Assembly: GCA_963663135.2 (NCBI GenBank)
Contig: CAXXRM010000005.1
Span: 2,211,319-2,275,318 of the forward strand
Source of the DNA: Io17-Chloro-G2 sp963663135
GTDB taxonomy: Bacteria; Chloroflexota; Dehalococcoidia; Lucifugimonadales; UBA3495
DNA: 64,000 nt
Direction: 5' to 3'
The position numbers were made by a program, and so were the translations under genes. Shown in pieces: positions 45,815 to 55,451 of the stretch. The notes under the pieces are model-generated. The model was given only the letters and a program-made list of their open reading frames with translations. It made no database searches and was not told where the DNA came from. Each line of letters starts with the position of its first letter. The first letter of the stretch is position 1.

Positions 45815-46576
45815 ATGAGTCAACCCACCCTTGCCAAAGTTCCCGTGGAACCTGAAACCACAGGGTTGTCAAAGAGATTAGCCTTATCCAGAAAACGTCT
45901 CGGAATGTCTCAACGTAGACTTGCAGCTGCAATGGGTAGCGGTTACGACCAGACCATGATCTCCCATGTGGAGTCTGGGCGTAACGGACTGGTGGGCAGG
46001 GGGCTGTGTAAGGCCGCAGACGCCCTGGGGGTCTCGATAGACTACCTGTTGGGTCTAACCGATCATCCCAAGCCGGTTGACGAGATCTTCAAGGACGTTT
46101 ATGTCTATGATGTTTACCGGAAGGACGTCGCGTGGATTCCCCAAATTGCTGCCGTTGTCGGATTGGGCAAGAAACGGGAAATATACGACACCACTGTGGT
46201 TGGCCTTCGCCCGTTCCCATATCAAAAACTGTTGGAACGAGAGATCAACCCGGAGCATTGCCACTTTGTAACGGTCCAAGGCGACTTAATGGAGCCCCTG
46301 TTGCCCGATGGTTGCACGATCCTAGTGGACACAAGCCGCCGGGAGTTCCAAAACGACCATATCTATGTAATGCATTACGAGCAACAGGTAATGGAAACCT
46401 TCGCGAAGGCCATAGCGCCAGCCCGACTCAGATTAGTCAATGGCGATCTTGATGGAAAACCATATAGCGATTGGCATTTCACTAATTTCAAAGATGGGAG
46501 CCTAGGGTTCCCTTTAGCCGTCTTCGACGTGAAGGCCGTGTTGGGGGAGGTGATGTGGGTGGAGACGTTCCTATAG
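45815..46576 (+). CDS. XRE/S24-type repressor lacking the catalytic serine
   Basis: The 253-residue protein has an XRE helix-turn-helix at residues 19-80 (LSRKRLGMSQRRLAAAM, ISHVESGRNGLVGRG) and a C-terminal LexA/CI-like region. At the place of the nucleophile, VQGDLMEPLLPDGCTILVD has Leu158 where self-cleaving S24 proteins have Ser (GDSMxP). It should dimerise but not self-cleave, so induction by RecA-type cleavage is unlikely. Two ATGTTATG repeats (45783-45790 and 45810-45817) surround the start and could be operators. It stands beside the tRNA-Ile fragment and serine recombinase, as a repressor of an integrated element would. Confidence 0.8.
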   Translation: MSQPTLAKVPVEPETTGLSKRLALSRKRLGMSQRRLAAAMGSGYDQTMISHVESGRNGLVGRGLCKAADALGVSIDYLLGLTDHPKPVDEIFKDVYVYDVYRKDVAWIPQIAAVVGLGKKREIYDTTVVGLRPFPYQKLLEREINPEHCHFVTVQGDLMEPLLPDGCTILVDTSRREFQNDHIYVMHYEQQVMETFAKAIAPARLRLVNGDLDGKPYSDWHFTNFKDGSLGFPLAVFDVKAVLGEVMWVETFL

Positions 46577-46596
46577 TCCCCGAGTTGACCTCATTC

Positions 46597-47880
46597 CTAT
46601 TCTGAAAAGGGAGGCTTGGCACCCCGGATTTTGTAGCTGAATGGCCCCCATCCCGGTTGGTTTCGGACAGAACCCCTGATAAGACCGAGGTCGATGGTTC
46701 GAGTCCATCCAGGCCCACCAGAATGTACCGTATTCATAACTCCCGCGTTCAGGGTAACCTCCGCAGCGTCCGCTCCCCCTATTGGACTGTCCTCCGGTGT
46801 CGGTATGTGGTAGATTATGCTGCCCTTGCCAGGCTTGACCGCCACCTCCTTGACGAATGACCGCACGAAGGCCTTGGTCTCCGTAATCTCGCTGGTCTTC
46901 AGGAAATCGCTCATCTCCTGGGCGAAGGCGGCGATGGTGTCGGCGCTTTCCAGCATCACCCGCCGCTCGGCCAGCATGGCCCGGGCTTCCTGGGCGGCGG
47001 TCTCTAACTGCTCCTGTCGCTCCCGGTGCTCCTTAATGCGGTCGGCGGCGTCGGACATCTTGATGTTGGTGCTCTCGACAAACTGCCAGATGCGGCCCAG
47101 CCGCCGCTTCACCTCCTCCAACTCTGCCTCAATGGTCTCCAGCTTCTGACGCTGCTCGCGGGCGACCCCGTCCATCTCCTCGTCCAGCAGCTTGACCAGG
47201 TCGCGGATATTGGACTAGGTAAGGACGTTCTCCCGGATCTGCTCGATGATGAGCTTCTCGAAGCTCTTGGCGTTAAGCCTGGGGGTGTCGCAGGTCCCCT
47301 TGCCCTTCATCAGAAGGGAATGGCAGATGTAGTAGGTGTACTTGCCGCTCTTGGCCTCGGTGGTGGTGATGGCCTTGCCGCAGGTCTCGCACTTGGCCAG
47401 GCCGCTGAGCAGGTAGGGGCTGGAAGCCCGGCGGGGGTTCATCTTCTTGGGGGCGCGGGACGCCAGCAGCCTCCTGGCCCGTTGGAAGTCCCGCTTGGAG
47501 ACGATGGCGGGGTGCGCATCCTCGACGCGCACCGGCGGCGCGCCGTCCTTGGCGTTGGCTCCCCAGACCAGGGTCCCGGTGTAGGCTTCGTTGTCCAACA
47601 TCGTGTGAATGGTGGTCTTTAGCCACTTCTTGCCGTTGGTGGTGGGGATGCCCTCGGCATTGAGAGTCCTGGTCACGTCGAGGATGCTCTTGCCCTGGAG
47701 CACCATGTCGAAGATGCGCTTGACCACGGCGTTGGCGGCTGGGTTCAGCTCCAGCTTGGGGCGCTTCTTGACCCCGTCCTGGACGTAGACCTTCTGGTAG
47801 CCGTAGGGGGCGTAGGTAGTGACCCAGAAGCCGCTGGAGGCGGCCTCGCGCATCCCACGGACGACCTCCTGGGCAAGGAT
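46597..47880 (-). pseudogene. large serine recombinase, truncated N-terminus and in-frame amber
   Basis: The recombinase and zinc-ribbon parts are clear: LAQEVVRGMREAASSGFWVT, GIPTTNGKKWLKTTIHTMLD, YLLSGLAKCETCGKAITTTE and YYICHSLLMKGKGTC, followed by a coiled coil (REQRQKLETIEAELEEVKRR). The N-terminal catalytic (resolvase) domain is missing: similarity begins near 47880. TAG at 47215-47217 interrupts ENVLT / SNIRDLVKLLDEE in the same frame. The C-terminal reading runs antisense through the tRNA-Ile fragment (GGPGWTRTIDLGLIRGSV), showing that the gene abuts its attachment site. Non-functional. Confidence 0.85.
46673..46720 (+). tRNA. 3' fragment of tRNA-Ile(GAU), probable attachment-site relic
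   Basis: CCCCTGATAAGACCGAGGTC followed by GATGGTTCGAGTCCATC (T-arm with a 5-bp stem) and CAGGCCCACCA gives the 3' half of a tRNA including the GAT anticodon and encoded CCA. The matching 5' acceptor strand (TGGGCCTG) is absent upstream and the anticodon stem is broken, so this is not a functional tRNA. Its position at the 3' end of the serine recombinase gene fits an att site. Confidence 0.75.
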
Positions 47881-48628
47881 AGCGGTTATCCAATCAACAC
47901 AAAAAATCAGGTATACATGGGCCGTTGGTGTCAAGGGCGGCGACAAGGTGTACCACCGCGGCGGCGGAATCGTGTACCACCGGCACGATGAGAAAGAACT
48001 GAATTGGGAGCCGGGCAGGGTCAGGTCAGGAGCAGGGGTTCGCAGTTCCGGAGTGAGTCAGGACTCGTCCGGATCATCCGAGACCTGCAAGCCTGCGCTC
48101 TCCCGGCTGGGCTTGAGACGGTAGCTTTCGCCGTTCATCTCCAGGATGTGGACGCGGTGAGTGAGTCGGTCCAGCAAAGCGCCGGTAAGGCGCTCGAAGC
48201 CGAAGGTCTCGTCCACTCGAAGACCTCGTCCACTCATCAAAGGGCAGATTGGTGGTGACCATGATGGAGCCCCGCTCGTAGCGCTGGTTGAAGACCTCAA
48301 AAAGCATTTCGGCACCGGTGCGGGACAGTGTGACGAAGCCCAACTCGTCGATGATCAGCAGATTCAGGCGGGAACGTTGTCTCTGCCAAATCAGGAGGCG
48401 TCTTTCGTCCCAGGCTTCCATCGGTTCGTGTGCCAGGGCGGCGGCGGTGGCGAAGCCTACCCACATCCTCTGCTGACAGGCGGCCAAACCCAGTCCCAGG
48501 GCTATGTGGGCCTTGCAGGCGCCGCTGGTGCCGATGGTGATGACGTTCTTTCGATGCTGAATGTATTCCCAGCGGGCCATTTCCATCACCAAAGCTTTGC
48601 TCACCGAGGGTATGGCCGGGAAGTCTAA

Positions 48629-49512
48629 GAGGGTGTGTGAGAAAGGGCTAAACCTGCACCAATTTCTCTTGGGGAGTGGGTCAGCAATCTTGCTATTGTG
48701 GGGGTATGAACAGAAAACCTTATCCCAGCGATTTGACCGACGCCCAGTGGGCGGAATTAGCTCCCTTACTGCCGCCAAGCAAACCCAGGGGGCATCCTCG
48801 GACCGTGGACTTGCGCGAAGTAGTAAATGGCGTTCTGTATGTGCTGCGCGGCGGCATACCCTGGCGCATGGCGCCCCATGACCTGCCGCCCTGGGGGACG
48901 GTTTGGTGGTATTTTCGGAAGTGGCGCAGAGATGGGACCTGGGAGAGCATTGAGGCGGCGCTGCGTCCCAGGGTTCGGGAGGCTGAGGGACACGAGGCTA
49001 CGCCCAGCGCCGCGATCATCGACAGCCAGTCGGTGAAGACCACGGAAAAAGGGGGCCCAGAGGCTACGATGCAGGCAAGAAGGTTGCTGGGCGCAAGCGT
49101 CACATCGCAGTAGATACTTTAGGACTGCTCTTGGCTGTCGTGGTACATGCCGCCAACATTCAGGACCGGGATGGAGCCAAGCTGGTGTTGAGCAAAATGG
49201 TGGGCCGGTTTCCCAGGCTCAAAGTGATCTGGGCTGACGGGGCATACGCTGGCAAGTTGGTAGCCTGGGCCTGGGTCACTGGCGGTTGGCTGCTGACCGT
49301 GATCCGGCGGAGGCCGGACACTCACTCCTTTGAGGTGCTGCCCCGCCGGTGGGTGGTGGAGCGGACGTTGGCGTGGCTGGGCCGCTGCCGGCGCTTGAGC
49401 AAAGACTATGAAGCCCTACCGGAAACCAGCGAGGCTTGGGTTTATGTCGCCATGATCCATCTCATGCTCAAAAGACTCCAGCCAGCTTGAACCGGATTTC
49501 TCACACACCCTC
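48629..49512 (+). mobile_element. IS5-type element inserted in istB, TAA target duplication
   Basis: Perfect 16-bp inverted ends: GAGGGTGTGTGAGAAA at 48629-48644 and TTTCTCACACACCCTC at 49497-49512. TAA flanks both sides (48626-48628, 49513-49515). The 884-bp element carries one transposase in two frames. It interrupts the older IS21 relic, which sets the order of events. Confidence 0.9.
48706..49490 (+). CDS. IS5-type DDE transposase made by -1 frameshift
   Basis: Frame 1 (from ATG 48706) gives SDLTDAQWAELAPLLPPSKP, GIPWRMAPHDLPPWGTVWWY and AIIDSQSVKTTEKGG; frame 2 continues RGYDAGKKVAGRKRHIAVDT, then VVVHAANIQDRDGAKLVL to KRLQPA. The join is at an AAAAAGGGGGCCC run near 49048-49060 and needs a -1 shift, the usual mechanism in this group. 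DDE residues: Asp in IIDSQ, Asp in IWADGAYAG and Glu in RWVVERTLAWLGR. Looks complete. Confidence 0.87.
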
Positions 49513-49738
49513 TAAGGCGGAAGGCTCTTCACGTCGGGGAACCTCGCCGCCCATATCCGCAGCTCCACCATGCGCTGGCGCTCGATGAGTTCGAGATCAG
49601 CGAGGCCCAGCAGGTACTCCGAGTGGTCCTCACCTCAGCTACGCACTGGGCGGCCATCTTCCTGTACTCTCTCAGGAAGCTGGGCAGCTTTAATTCCTTC
49701 AGGTGGTTTTCCAAGAGCAGTGTGGGTCGCTGGCCCAT

Positions 49739-50205
49739 GCGGCCCTCATGGACAGAAGGCCCATATAGTCCCTGGGAGACGTGGCGTTGACCCCTGACTC
49801 TGGGCAAGTAGGGAGACAGCTCCAGGTTCAGCCTGGGCGGCCGTCCCTCCAACTGGCACGGCACCAGGCGCTTCACGGCGTCGAAACTGAGCGCCCCCAG
49901 CCTGGTGGCTGTATGCACTTGCTGTTGCGAGGAAGTCTCCAAAGGCCTGGGTATCTGCACGTACTCCCTCTTGCTCCTTCGGCTCATGCGGGCTTCCAGC
50001 AACCTGCGCAAGGCGCCGAACTCTTCCGGCAACTCCCACCCCCGCAATGGAGCCGCCTGGTTCAGGGCGCCAGTCTTCTGCTCCAAGAGCGGCACGTAGT
50101 GGATGGGGTCGTAGACGAAGTCCTCCCGCCGGAAAGAACTGGGATGGTACGCTATCACCTCTGAACCGCTACTGATGACCACCTGATCGAAATAGCCCTA
50201 TATCA
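49739..50205 (-). pseudogene. istA: istA C-terminal fragment (IS21 copy 3)
   Basis: YHPSSFRREDFVYDPIHYVP and PEEFGALRRLLEARMSRRSK are IstA C-terminal sequence. The catalytic N-terminal two thirds are missing. Confidence 0.65.
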
Positions 50206-50339
50206 TCATACCCCGGTAGCCGTAGGCCACGGACGGCGAGCAGTCGTCGGTCCCCCAATCATTGCTACTTGATATCACCGCCAACGCGTGTCAATGTACA
50301 ATTGCAAACTGTATCCGGTTACCTTGTGGACAGTGAAGT

Positions 50340-51701
50340 ATGAGGACAGGGGCTGAGTACAAAGAGAGTCTACGCGACGGGCGCAATGTTTGGGTATTGG
50401 GCGAAGGCGCCGTGGCCGACGTCACAACTGACCCTTCGACGTCGGCCATGGTGGATGAGTACGTTGCCTGGTATGACCGCCACTTCGACGCTGACTGGCA
50501 GGATATCCTTCTGACCCCGTCCGATGGCAACGGCCAACGGCATCCTCTCGCGCTTAACCCGCCAAAGACGTCCGCGGACTTGAGGCGCCTGGGGAAGGCT
50601 ATAAGCGCCGTGCATTTCGTGACCGGTGGAAACATGACCCACACCCCAGGCTACGGTGCATTGATTGCCTTGGGGATGCTGAATGTTCTGAAGCGGCTGA
50701 ACCACTCCTCTGAGGAGATTGAGGCGGCTGAGGCGTATCTAGAGTCTCTGGCCGCGAGTGGCAGGTTTCTCACCTTTGCCGGAGGCGGACCGCTGATCGG
50801 GACACGGCTCCGCCAAGCTGAGAGCGAGCGAGCGGCGCTCCGCCTGGTCAGCGAAACTGCTGAAGGTATCGTGGTGACCGGCAAGGTCCAGATGCACACC
50901 AGTACACCTTTCGCGGAGGACCTGCTGATCACCAGCAGGGATGAATTGCCGCCGGGCAGCGGGAGGCACCTGTGGTCCATCGTGCCGGTGAACTCACCAG
51001 GTCTCCGGGTGGTATCGCGCCGAGCCGTCGCCAAGCACAGTAATCCATTCATGTCACCTTTAAGCAGCCGGTTTGACGGGCTGGACTCCATGGTCTGGCT
51101 GGAGGACGTTTTCGTCCCCCGCTCCCGCGTTTTTACTGGGGAACCCCTGAACCGGAACGGGCGCCATTCTCTGGTATCCTGGCTGCTTTGGCATCATAGC
51201 TACGGTTGGCTGGCCAAGGCGGAACTTACCCTGGGACTTGGTCTTGCCCTGGCTGAAGTCATGGGCCTCAAGGACAATCCTCAGACAGTTGAGCAACTGG
51301 TCGAGCTGACCGTCAACGTCCAGACCACCCGCACCTGCATGACGGCGGCGGAACTGGACCCGGAAACGACGGAGAGCGGCTATGCCTTGCCTAACCAACT
51401 TCACGTGGCCGCTGCAGGAATCAACACCATGAGGGTTCGCCAGCGGATGGGAGAAATCCTGCGGGGTCTCCCCGGTTCGTCGTTGGTCAACGCCCCTGCA
51501 GACACTGACTTCGCAGATCCGAAGATGGCCGCCGAGCTGGAAGACGCCTTTGGCGGAGGCGGCTACACTGCGCTGCAACGAGCGGCGCTCCTGCAGCTTG
51601 CCTGGGACCAGGTGTCGTCGGGTCTGGACGGACGCGAGGCGGTTTTCGAGCTCCATGCCAGCGGTGGGCTGGAGGCATGGCGCCGCCGGTTGTCGTCCTA
51701 G
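50340..51701 (+). CDS. HpaB-family FADH2-dependent oxygenase; in-frame amber before a conserved C-terminal tail
   Basis: The protein starts MRTGAEYKESLRDGRNVWVL, the standard opening of 4-hydroxyphenylacetate 3-monooxygenase/4-hydroxybutyryl-CoA dehydratase-like proteins, and continues with FVTGGNMTHTPG, ITSRDELPPGSGRHLW, VPVNSPGLRVVSRRAVAK and WLEDVFVPRSRVF. These enzymes use reduced flavin from a partner reductase to hydroxylate phenols or related substrates; no reductase gene is adjacent. The frame stops at TAG 51699-51701 after WRRRLSS, but the same frame then reads FERYNELANGVQEFLQVDMP and on to TAA at 51834-51836, which is the normal end of the family. The full length would be 498 residues; the truncated form has 453. 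Confidence 0.85.
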   Translation: MRTGAEYKESLRDGRNVWVLGEGAVADVTTDPSTSAMVDEYVAWYDRHFDADWQDILLTPSDGNGQRHPLALNPPKTSADLRRLGKAISAVHFVTGGNMTHTPGYGALIALGMLNVLKRLNHSSEEIEAAEAYLESLAASGRFLTFAGGGPLIGTRLRQAESERAALRLVSETAEGIVVTGKVQMHTSTPFAEDLLITSRDELPPGSGRHLWSIVPVNSPGLRVVSRRAVAKHSNPFMSPLSSRFDGLDSMVWLEDVFVPRSRVFTGEPLNRNGRHSLVSWLLWHHSYGWLAKAELTLGLGLALAEVMGLKDNPQTVEQLVELTVNVQTTRTCMTAAELDPETTESGYALPNQLHVAAAGINTMRVRQRMGEILRGLPGSSLVNAPADTDFADPKMAAELEDAFGGGGYTALQRAALLQLAWDQVSSGLDGREAVFELHASGGLEAWRRRLSS

Positions 51702-51836
51702 TTTGAACGCTATAACGAGCTGGCCAATGGCGTACAGGAGTTTCTCCAGGTAGATATGCCGCCCTTGGACCTGAGCAGCCTGCAGGAGGTCCCACCCCCG
51801 CCGCGCCGACTGCCACAATCAACGCCGAGACCGTAA

Positions 51837-53205
51837 GCGGCGGCGCCGAAGTGTCCCACGTGGGCGAGCAATCGTTGACAACTTGGCATTGTTCATCAAT
51901 GAGAGGGAAGGCGAAATCCTCGCCTGCGTGGACGAATTGCGGTCAAGACACCCAGACCCGTTGTGCCTTATCGCTGTCTCCCGGTACCAGCCGTAGGGGC
52001 GGAACTGATCCGGACGCTAGGGCTCGTTGGACGGATTCGGGGTCGGCGAGACGGGCTGATGAGATATGAGTTTGGATCCGTCCTATCGGAATCTCTACTC
52101 CCTGTAGCTTGAGAGAGATTTCGTATTCGAAGATGAACTGTTGTGCACCACCACTCTATAGTTCCTTAAGCTCCGGGCCCCATTGGTCCAAGCTCGAGTT
52201 AAACGATTTCCATTTAAGGTCTATGGTTTCCCCCTTCATCAGAGCTGCAGTAGTCACGATCTCCTTTGCTTCGTCGTTACAGTGGACATCTCGTTGCTAT
52301 AGTGGGGATCGATCTCATTGAGACGCTCACGGACTCATTAAGACGCTCGCGGAGCGTCCGTAACCGTCCTACCGCGTCAGGAACATCGGTGACTCTGGCC
52401 TGTTCTTTCTGAAGTTCCAGAAGCAATCGGAACACCTCGTCTTTTGCCCCCTCCAAGAAGTATCGCCGAATGTGTGGGAACGCCAACATTTTCTCGTCCA
52501 GCCAGGTTTTTCTGTACCACGCTGTCGGGAAGCAGCAGCCCGCACGGAGGTGACGAAACCATTTCTCCTCGGCGGGAGTGGGTTCGATGGGCACAACGAG
52601 TGTCCACTAAGCTGGCCCAAGGGCCGCCGCCCGCTTTAGAGAGCGTTCCACCGGTCTTCGGCGACCTGGATTCATCCGGCCGGTGAAGGACTCTAGCTCG
52701 AAGGCGTCGGTGATTTGGCCGTCCTGTCCGCCGTCTGTGGTGCACGCGGCAGACATGTGATTGTCCCTCTCCATATCGCTGACGGCTTCAATAGGAAGAA
52801 ACTGATCTGACAGAGGCGGGGGACACCACAACGACCGGCTGAGCAGCCTGAATGTCTGATTGTCCTCCCCTACAACTCAGATCCTTTTCCGCGGCCAGGC
52901 GCCTGCTCTCCAGGAACATCAGCCACGGAGCCTTGCCCCAACTGACTGCCAGGCTGAATACCTCCGCAGACATCCTGGAGATGAAAGGACTCCCCATGTC
53001 CTGGCCACAGGGGCATCCAGGAATCACTGCCTGACAGTGTTGGACAGTCGGACCGGCGGCCCGTACGTTGGAGAACCTCAGAATGCGAGCGGACCGAGGT
53101 CCCAGAATTCAGGCGAACTGCCGATGAGATGCGCTGTGCCATAGTATGATTAGAGGAAGTGCAAAGCTGGAGAGTCAAAAACTCTTGCAATTGGAGTGAG
53201 AAAAG
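51837..53205. other. 1.4 kb with decayed coding
   Basis: The plus strand at 51872-52000 reads LALFINEREGEILACVDELR then SRHPDPLCLIAVSRYQP before a stop, a fragment I cannot assign. The minus-strand frame at 52277-52594 is listed separately. The rest shows no motif. The region ends with GGAGTGAG before msrA. Confidence 0.45.
52277..52594 (-). CDS. hypothetical protein or fragment
   Basis: The frame contains PAEEKWFRHLRAGCCFPTAW, YRKTWLDEKMLAFPHIRRYF and EVFRLLLELQKEQARVTDVP, a coherent helical sequence, but the last 15 residues look random and the start has no good Shine-Dalgarno. It may be a gene remnant. Family not recognised. Confidence 0.35.
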   Translation of the reverse strand: MPIEPTPAEEKWFRHLRAGCCFPTAWYRKTWLDEKMLAFPHIRRYFLEGAKDEVFRLLLELQKEQARVTDVPDAVGRLRTLRERLNESVSVSMRSIPTIATRCPL

Positions 53206-53748
53206 GTGTCTGACCAAAATGTCGAGATTGCCGTCTTGGGCGGCGGATGCTTCTGGTGCGTCGAGGCCGTTTTCGCAGAGATCGCAGGGATAACTGCGGT
53301 CACATCCGGATATTCCGGCGGCCGCACGGTTAATCCAAACTACTATGAAGTCTGTAGTGAGAAGACCGGACATGCCGAGGTGGTGCAGTTAGAATTTGAC
53401 CCCTCCCGGATCACATTCTCGGAAATACTTGAGGTGTTCTTCGCCACCCACGACCCCACCACCCTCAACCGTCAGGGGGCGGACCGGGGCGCACGGTACC
53501 GCTCAGCAATTCTTTACACTACCGAGTCCCAGAAGGACGAGGCAGTTAATTTCATAAAGGCGTTGGATGCTTCAGGGACCGAAAACGGGCCTGTGGTAAC
53601 CGAAGTTGTCCCTTTTGAAGTCTTCTATCCTGCGGAAGGGGAACACCAGCTTTTTTACCAGAACAACACTGGCAGTATGTACTGCCAGATAGTGATCAGC
53701 CCCAAGGTCGCCAAGGTACGGCAGAAGTTCAGCTCCAGGCTTCGCTAG
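53206..53748 (+). CDS. msrA: peptide methionine sulfoxide reductase MsrA
   Basis: MsrA reduces methionine-S-sulfoxide in proteins. The 180-residue protein has AVLGGGCFWCVEAVFAEI with the catalytic Cys in GCFWC, GYSGGRTVNPNYYEVCSEKT, GHAEVVQLEFDP and DRGARYRSAILY, all family signatures, and ends with a second Cys (GSMYCQI) that may resolve the disulfide. Start is GTG 53206 with GGAGTGAGA upstream. It ends with two consecutive TAG codons. It stands alone on the plus strand before the luciferase-like gene. Confidence 0.95.
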   Translation: MSDQNVEIAVLGGGCFWCVEAVFAEIAGITAVTSGYSGGRTVNPNYYEVCSEKTGHAEVVQLEFDPSRITFSEILEVFFATHDPTTLNRQGADRGARYRSAILYTTESQKDEAVNFIKALDASGTENGPVVTEVVPFEVFYPAEGEHQLFYQNNTGSMYCQIVISPKVAKVRQKFSSRLR

Positions 53749-53876
53749 TAGTCAGTCGACCTTCGTGCGCCACCGGGTCATCGCCCCCTTCGCCGTCCTG
53801 GAGCCATGAAGTCATGCAGGGCTACCATGGTGGCCTACTCCGGTTAATGAATCAATTGAGGTTGTTGGGTGGGACT

Positions 53877-54821
53877 ATGAATAACCAGGTCAAGTTCAGC
53901 GTCCGCATACATCAGGGTGGTTACAGTTACCAGTCCCTCAAGAGAATCTGGATAGAGGCCGACAGACTGGGCTACTACTCCGCGACCCTGTACGATCTAC
54001 TCAACGTGCCTACGCTGGAGTGCTGGACCACCCTCTCGGCCCTGGCCGCGGAGACGAGCCGGATCAGGCTCACGCCCCTGGCGCTGGCAAATACTTACCG
54101 TCACCCGGCGGTCTTTGCCAAGATGGCCTCCACCCTTGATGTCATCAGCAACGGCAGGCTGGAGGTGGGAATTGGCGCCGGCGGTGGCCAGGGGGACCAT
54201 CTGGCTTCGGGCCTGGATTTCCCCTCCACGTCCACGAGGGTGAGGATGCTGGAGGAGTCCATTGAGATGATGAAAAGGCTGTGGACGGAGGAAGAGGTCA
54301 CCTTTAAGGGACGGTACTACACTCTGACCGGCGCGAAAAACGTCCCCGGACCCGTCCAGAAGCCCCACCCTCCATTTCTGATAGGTGGACACGGTGAGAG
54401 GCACCTGCTCAGGGCGGCGGCCAGGTATGCGGACATCTGCAACGCGGGCTTTGAGATGGACTTGGATGAACACAGGGCGAGCCTGGATGTCCTTGGGGAG
54501 CACTGCCGGAATGTAGGGCGGGACATTTCGGAGATAGAGGTAAGCCACAACACCCGGGTTGTGATTGCCGGGAGCGAGGCAGAGTTCGATAGGCTGGTTT
54601 CAGCGGGAGCAGCTAACGCAAACCTGAGCGCGGCTGAATACCGGGCGTCCTTGTACCGGGCTATTGCCGGCACCCCTGAGCAGTGTGTAGAGCAAATCAA
54701 AAGCTATGTCGACAGCGGGATTACCTACTTCTTCCTACTTTTCCCGGACCCCATCCCCACCGAAAGCATGGAACTATTCGCCAGGGAAGTGATGCCGAGG
54801 TTTGTAGAAGCAACGTCCTGA
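53877..54821 (+). CDS. luciferase-like (LLM class) flavin/F420-dependent oxidoreductase
   Basis: The 314-residue TIM-barrel protein (start ATG 53877, MNNQVKFSVRIHQGG) has IWIEADRLGYYSATLYD, IRLTPLALANTYRHPAVFAK, TLDVISNGRLEVGIGAGGGQ and KPHPPFLIGGHGERHLLRAA, standard bacterial luciferase-family motifs. This family uses FMN or F420; the general form here fits F420-dependent members, which are abundant in Chloroflexota and Actinomycetota, but the cofactor is not decided by what I can see. The longer frame to 53814 adds residues without conservation. Confidence 0.88.
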   Translation: MNNQVKFSVRIHQGGYSYQSLKRIWIEADRLGYYSATLYDLLNVPTLECWTTLSALAAETSRIRLTPLALANTYRHPAVFAKMASTLDVISNGRLEVGIGAGGGQGDHLASGLDFPSTSTRVRMLEESIEMMKRLWTEEEVTFKGRYYTLTGAKNVPGPVQKPHPPFLIGGHGERHLLRAAARYADICNAGFEMDLDEHRASLDVLGEHCRNVGRDISEIEVSHNTRVVIAGSEAEFDRLVSAGAANANLSAAEYRASLYRAIAGTPEQCVEQIKSYVDSGITYFFLLFPDPIPTESMELFAREVMPRFVEATS

Positions 54822-54866
54822 CGTTGTCGATGAGGCCGGGGCTTGCCAGCTTGGTCAAGGCCAACG

Positions 54867-55440
54867 TTAGCTACCAGTATCTGTCACCGAGCGGACTTGT
54901 GGCTTGGGCTGATTGGTGGCGCGCAGGTTGGCAAGCAAGTGGCTCTCCCAGTCGGGAATCAGTCTAGAGCGGGGTGTGGTTAGCAACCAAGCGGAGAAGA
55001 GGCCCATCAGGCTAAACCCAAGGGACATGAGCAACGGCGCCGGGCAGGTCCCCTTCACGTCCCACAGGACTCCGGCATACGGGCGCCACTCCCATACCGA
55101 GGCCGTTGCCCACGTTTTGCCAACCGTAAAGGCGGCCCTGAGGGACGTTGCCGTAATACTGGCGATTGGCGATGGGGAATGTGGTCACTTCGCAACTCTG
55201 GCCGGTACCAAAGAGGACCGCAAACAGGTAGAAGGCCCAGGCGTCATGGGAAAAGAAAACGATTAGCAGAGGAAAGGCTGGTAGGGACATGCCCGCGACC
55301 CAGACCGTTCTGCAACCCCGGCGTTCCGCCGCAACGGGCACGGCCCCCCGGGCGATGACTCCGACGCCCTGTTGGGCTGCAAGCAACCCGGCGGCCACTC
55401 CCGGATACAGGCCGCGGTCCACAGCTTACCGGACAATCCG
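54867..55440 (-). pseudogene. MFS transporter C-terminal remnant
   Basis: Frame 1 gives AGLLAAQQGVGVIARGAVPV, LFGTGQSCEVTTFPIANRQY and GNVPQGRLYGWQNVGNGLGM, an MFS C-terminal half; after a frameshift near 55090 another frame gives PLLMSLGFSLMGLFSAWLLT and the end. The N-terminal half is missing. It lies directly after the GMC oxidoreductase gene. Confidence 0.65.
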
Positions 55441-55451
55441 TCGTTGTAAGA

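Larger units (their letters stand above)
48058..49738 (-). pseudogene. istB: istB relic interrupted by an IS5-type element
   Basis: From ATG 49738 the frame gives MGQRPTLLLENHLKELKLPS, FLREYRKMAAQCVAE, then a frameshift, then (after the IS5-type insertion) FPAIPSVSKALVMEMARWEY, GTSGACKAHIALGLG (a damaged Walker A, Lys-Thr changed to Lys-Ala), LNLLIIDELGFVTLS and RYERGSIMVTTN. Another frameshift near 48220 leads to LTGALLDRLTHRVHILEMNG. Non-functional. Confidence 0.8.
48058..50205 (-). mobile_element. IS21-family relic, copy 3, split by an IS5-type element
   Basis: On the minus strand an istA C-terminal piece is followed by istB, the latter interrupted by the element at 48629-49512. It is of a different IS21 subgroup from copies 1 and 2 and resembles the second half of the relic at 14641-15470. 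Its right end near 50205 and its left end near 48058 were set from where coding similarity stops. Confidence 0.7.

Noticed and set aside
46673..46720. functional tRNA-Ile gene
   Set aside because: The 5' half and a proper anticodon stem are missing; only the 3' half is present.
46597..46720. conserved protein segment GWTRTIDLGLIRG at the recombinase C-terminus
   Set aside because: It is the antisense reading of the tRNA-Ile fragment, not a protein domain.
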